Assembly (NCBI GenBank): GCA_964618455.1
Contig: CAZUAQ010000030.1
Span: forward strand, 8,790-72,789
Source of the DNA: CAZUAQ01 sp964618455
GTDB lineage: Bacteria > Planctomycetota > Phycisphaerae > UBA1845 > PWPN01
Length of the DNA: 64,000 nt
Direction of reading: 5' to 3'
The position numbers and the translations under genes were made by a program. The notes below the pieces were generated by a model that had not been told where the DNA came from, did not search any database, and was given only the letters and a program-made list of their open reading frames with translations. Within the stretch, counting starts at the first letter, position 1. The number at the start of each line of letters is the position of its first letter. Below are positions 63,957 through 64,000 of this stretch, in pieces.

Positions 63957-64000
63957 CTCGCAAAGCGCGCCCTTGTAAAGCCCTATGATACAAGCATTTA

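Overview
The window is about 64 kb of GC-rich bacterial chromosome that reads as a Planctomycetota genome, most like the Phycisphaerae side of the phylum. The evidence is an ECF sigma factor followed by a receptor-like Ser/Thr kinase and a type IV prepilin-like protein with the H-X9-DG signature; several small membrane proteins with paired CPxCG zinc ribbons; two PEP-CTERM secreted proteins; a Tat-exported Gfo/Idh/MocA protein; ClpS of the DDDDHTYEY type; and many secreted carbohydrate-active enzymes. I saw no rRNA, tRNA, CRISPR array, intact insertion sequence or phage module. Coding density is high and genes run on both strands in short operons.

Layout. 1-1732: end-truncated membrane histidine kinase. 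2043-4019: divergent epimerase and PfkB kinase. 4065-14309: secreted enzymes: a DUF6259-type glycosidase, an M16 peptidase, a very unusual beta-propeller/nitrilase/PL10-like three-domain fusion and a right-handed beta-helix protein. 14358-17160: an XRE-type protein with a candidate operator, then an aquaglyceroporin overlapping a CobW-type GTPase. 17463-21026: sigma factor, kinase, prepilin-like operon. 21091-25567: TrkA/TrkH potassium uptake and a Tat-exported oxidoreductase. 25680-28468: a VIT/CCC1-like membrane protein overlapping a P1B-4 metal ATPase, probably iron or cobalt handling. 28683-31360: heptosyltransferase, RfaE1 and RfaE2, a heptose module for surface polysaccharide. 31375-33972: GH2 mannosidase-like enzyme. 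34099-36904: tandem paralogous secreted proteins of unknown function. 37065-42012: an AmiE-NamZ-like peptidoglycan-recycling fusion lipoprotein, then pgl and zwf.

42276-45572: six-heme secreted cytochrome with planctomycete accessory domains. 45580-46513: two tandem zinc-ribbon membrane proteins, one carrying a likely single-base frameshift. 46514-47187: the longest gene-free stretch. 47188-60600: a PEP-CTERM protein, SDR dehydrogenase, pectate-lyase-like protein, zinc-ribbon/Yip1-like protein, clpS, a THUMP-like methyltransferase overlapping a BASS transporter, a YcxB/zinc-ribbon protein, a GH-A clan glycosidase and a second PEP-CTERM protein. 60652-63956: a soluble histidine kinase, a small conserved-looking protein and a CheB-CheR fusion that stops early in its trailing PAS-like region.

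Taken together the genes describe a saccharolytic, surface-oriented lifestyle: extracellular glycan breakdown, peptidoglycan fragment scavenging, oxidative pentose phosphate entry, potassium and metal homeostasis, and abundant signalling. The most unusual items are the propeller-nitrilase-PL10-like fusion, the NamZ fusion, the VIT/P1B-4 and aquaporin/CobW overlapping pairs, the XRE gene with its own palindrome, and a set of genes whose promoters place the transcription start at the start codon (candidate leaderless mRNAs). All calls come from reading the sequence; no database search was run.
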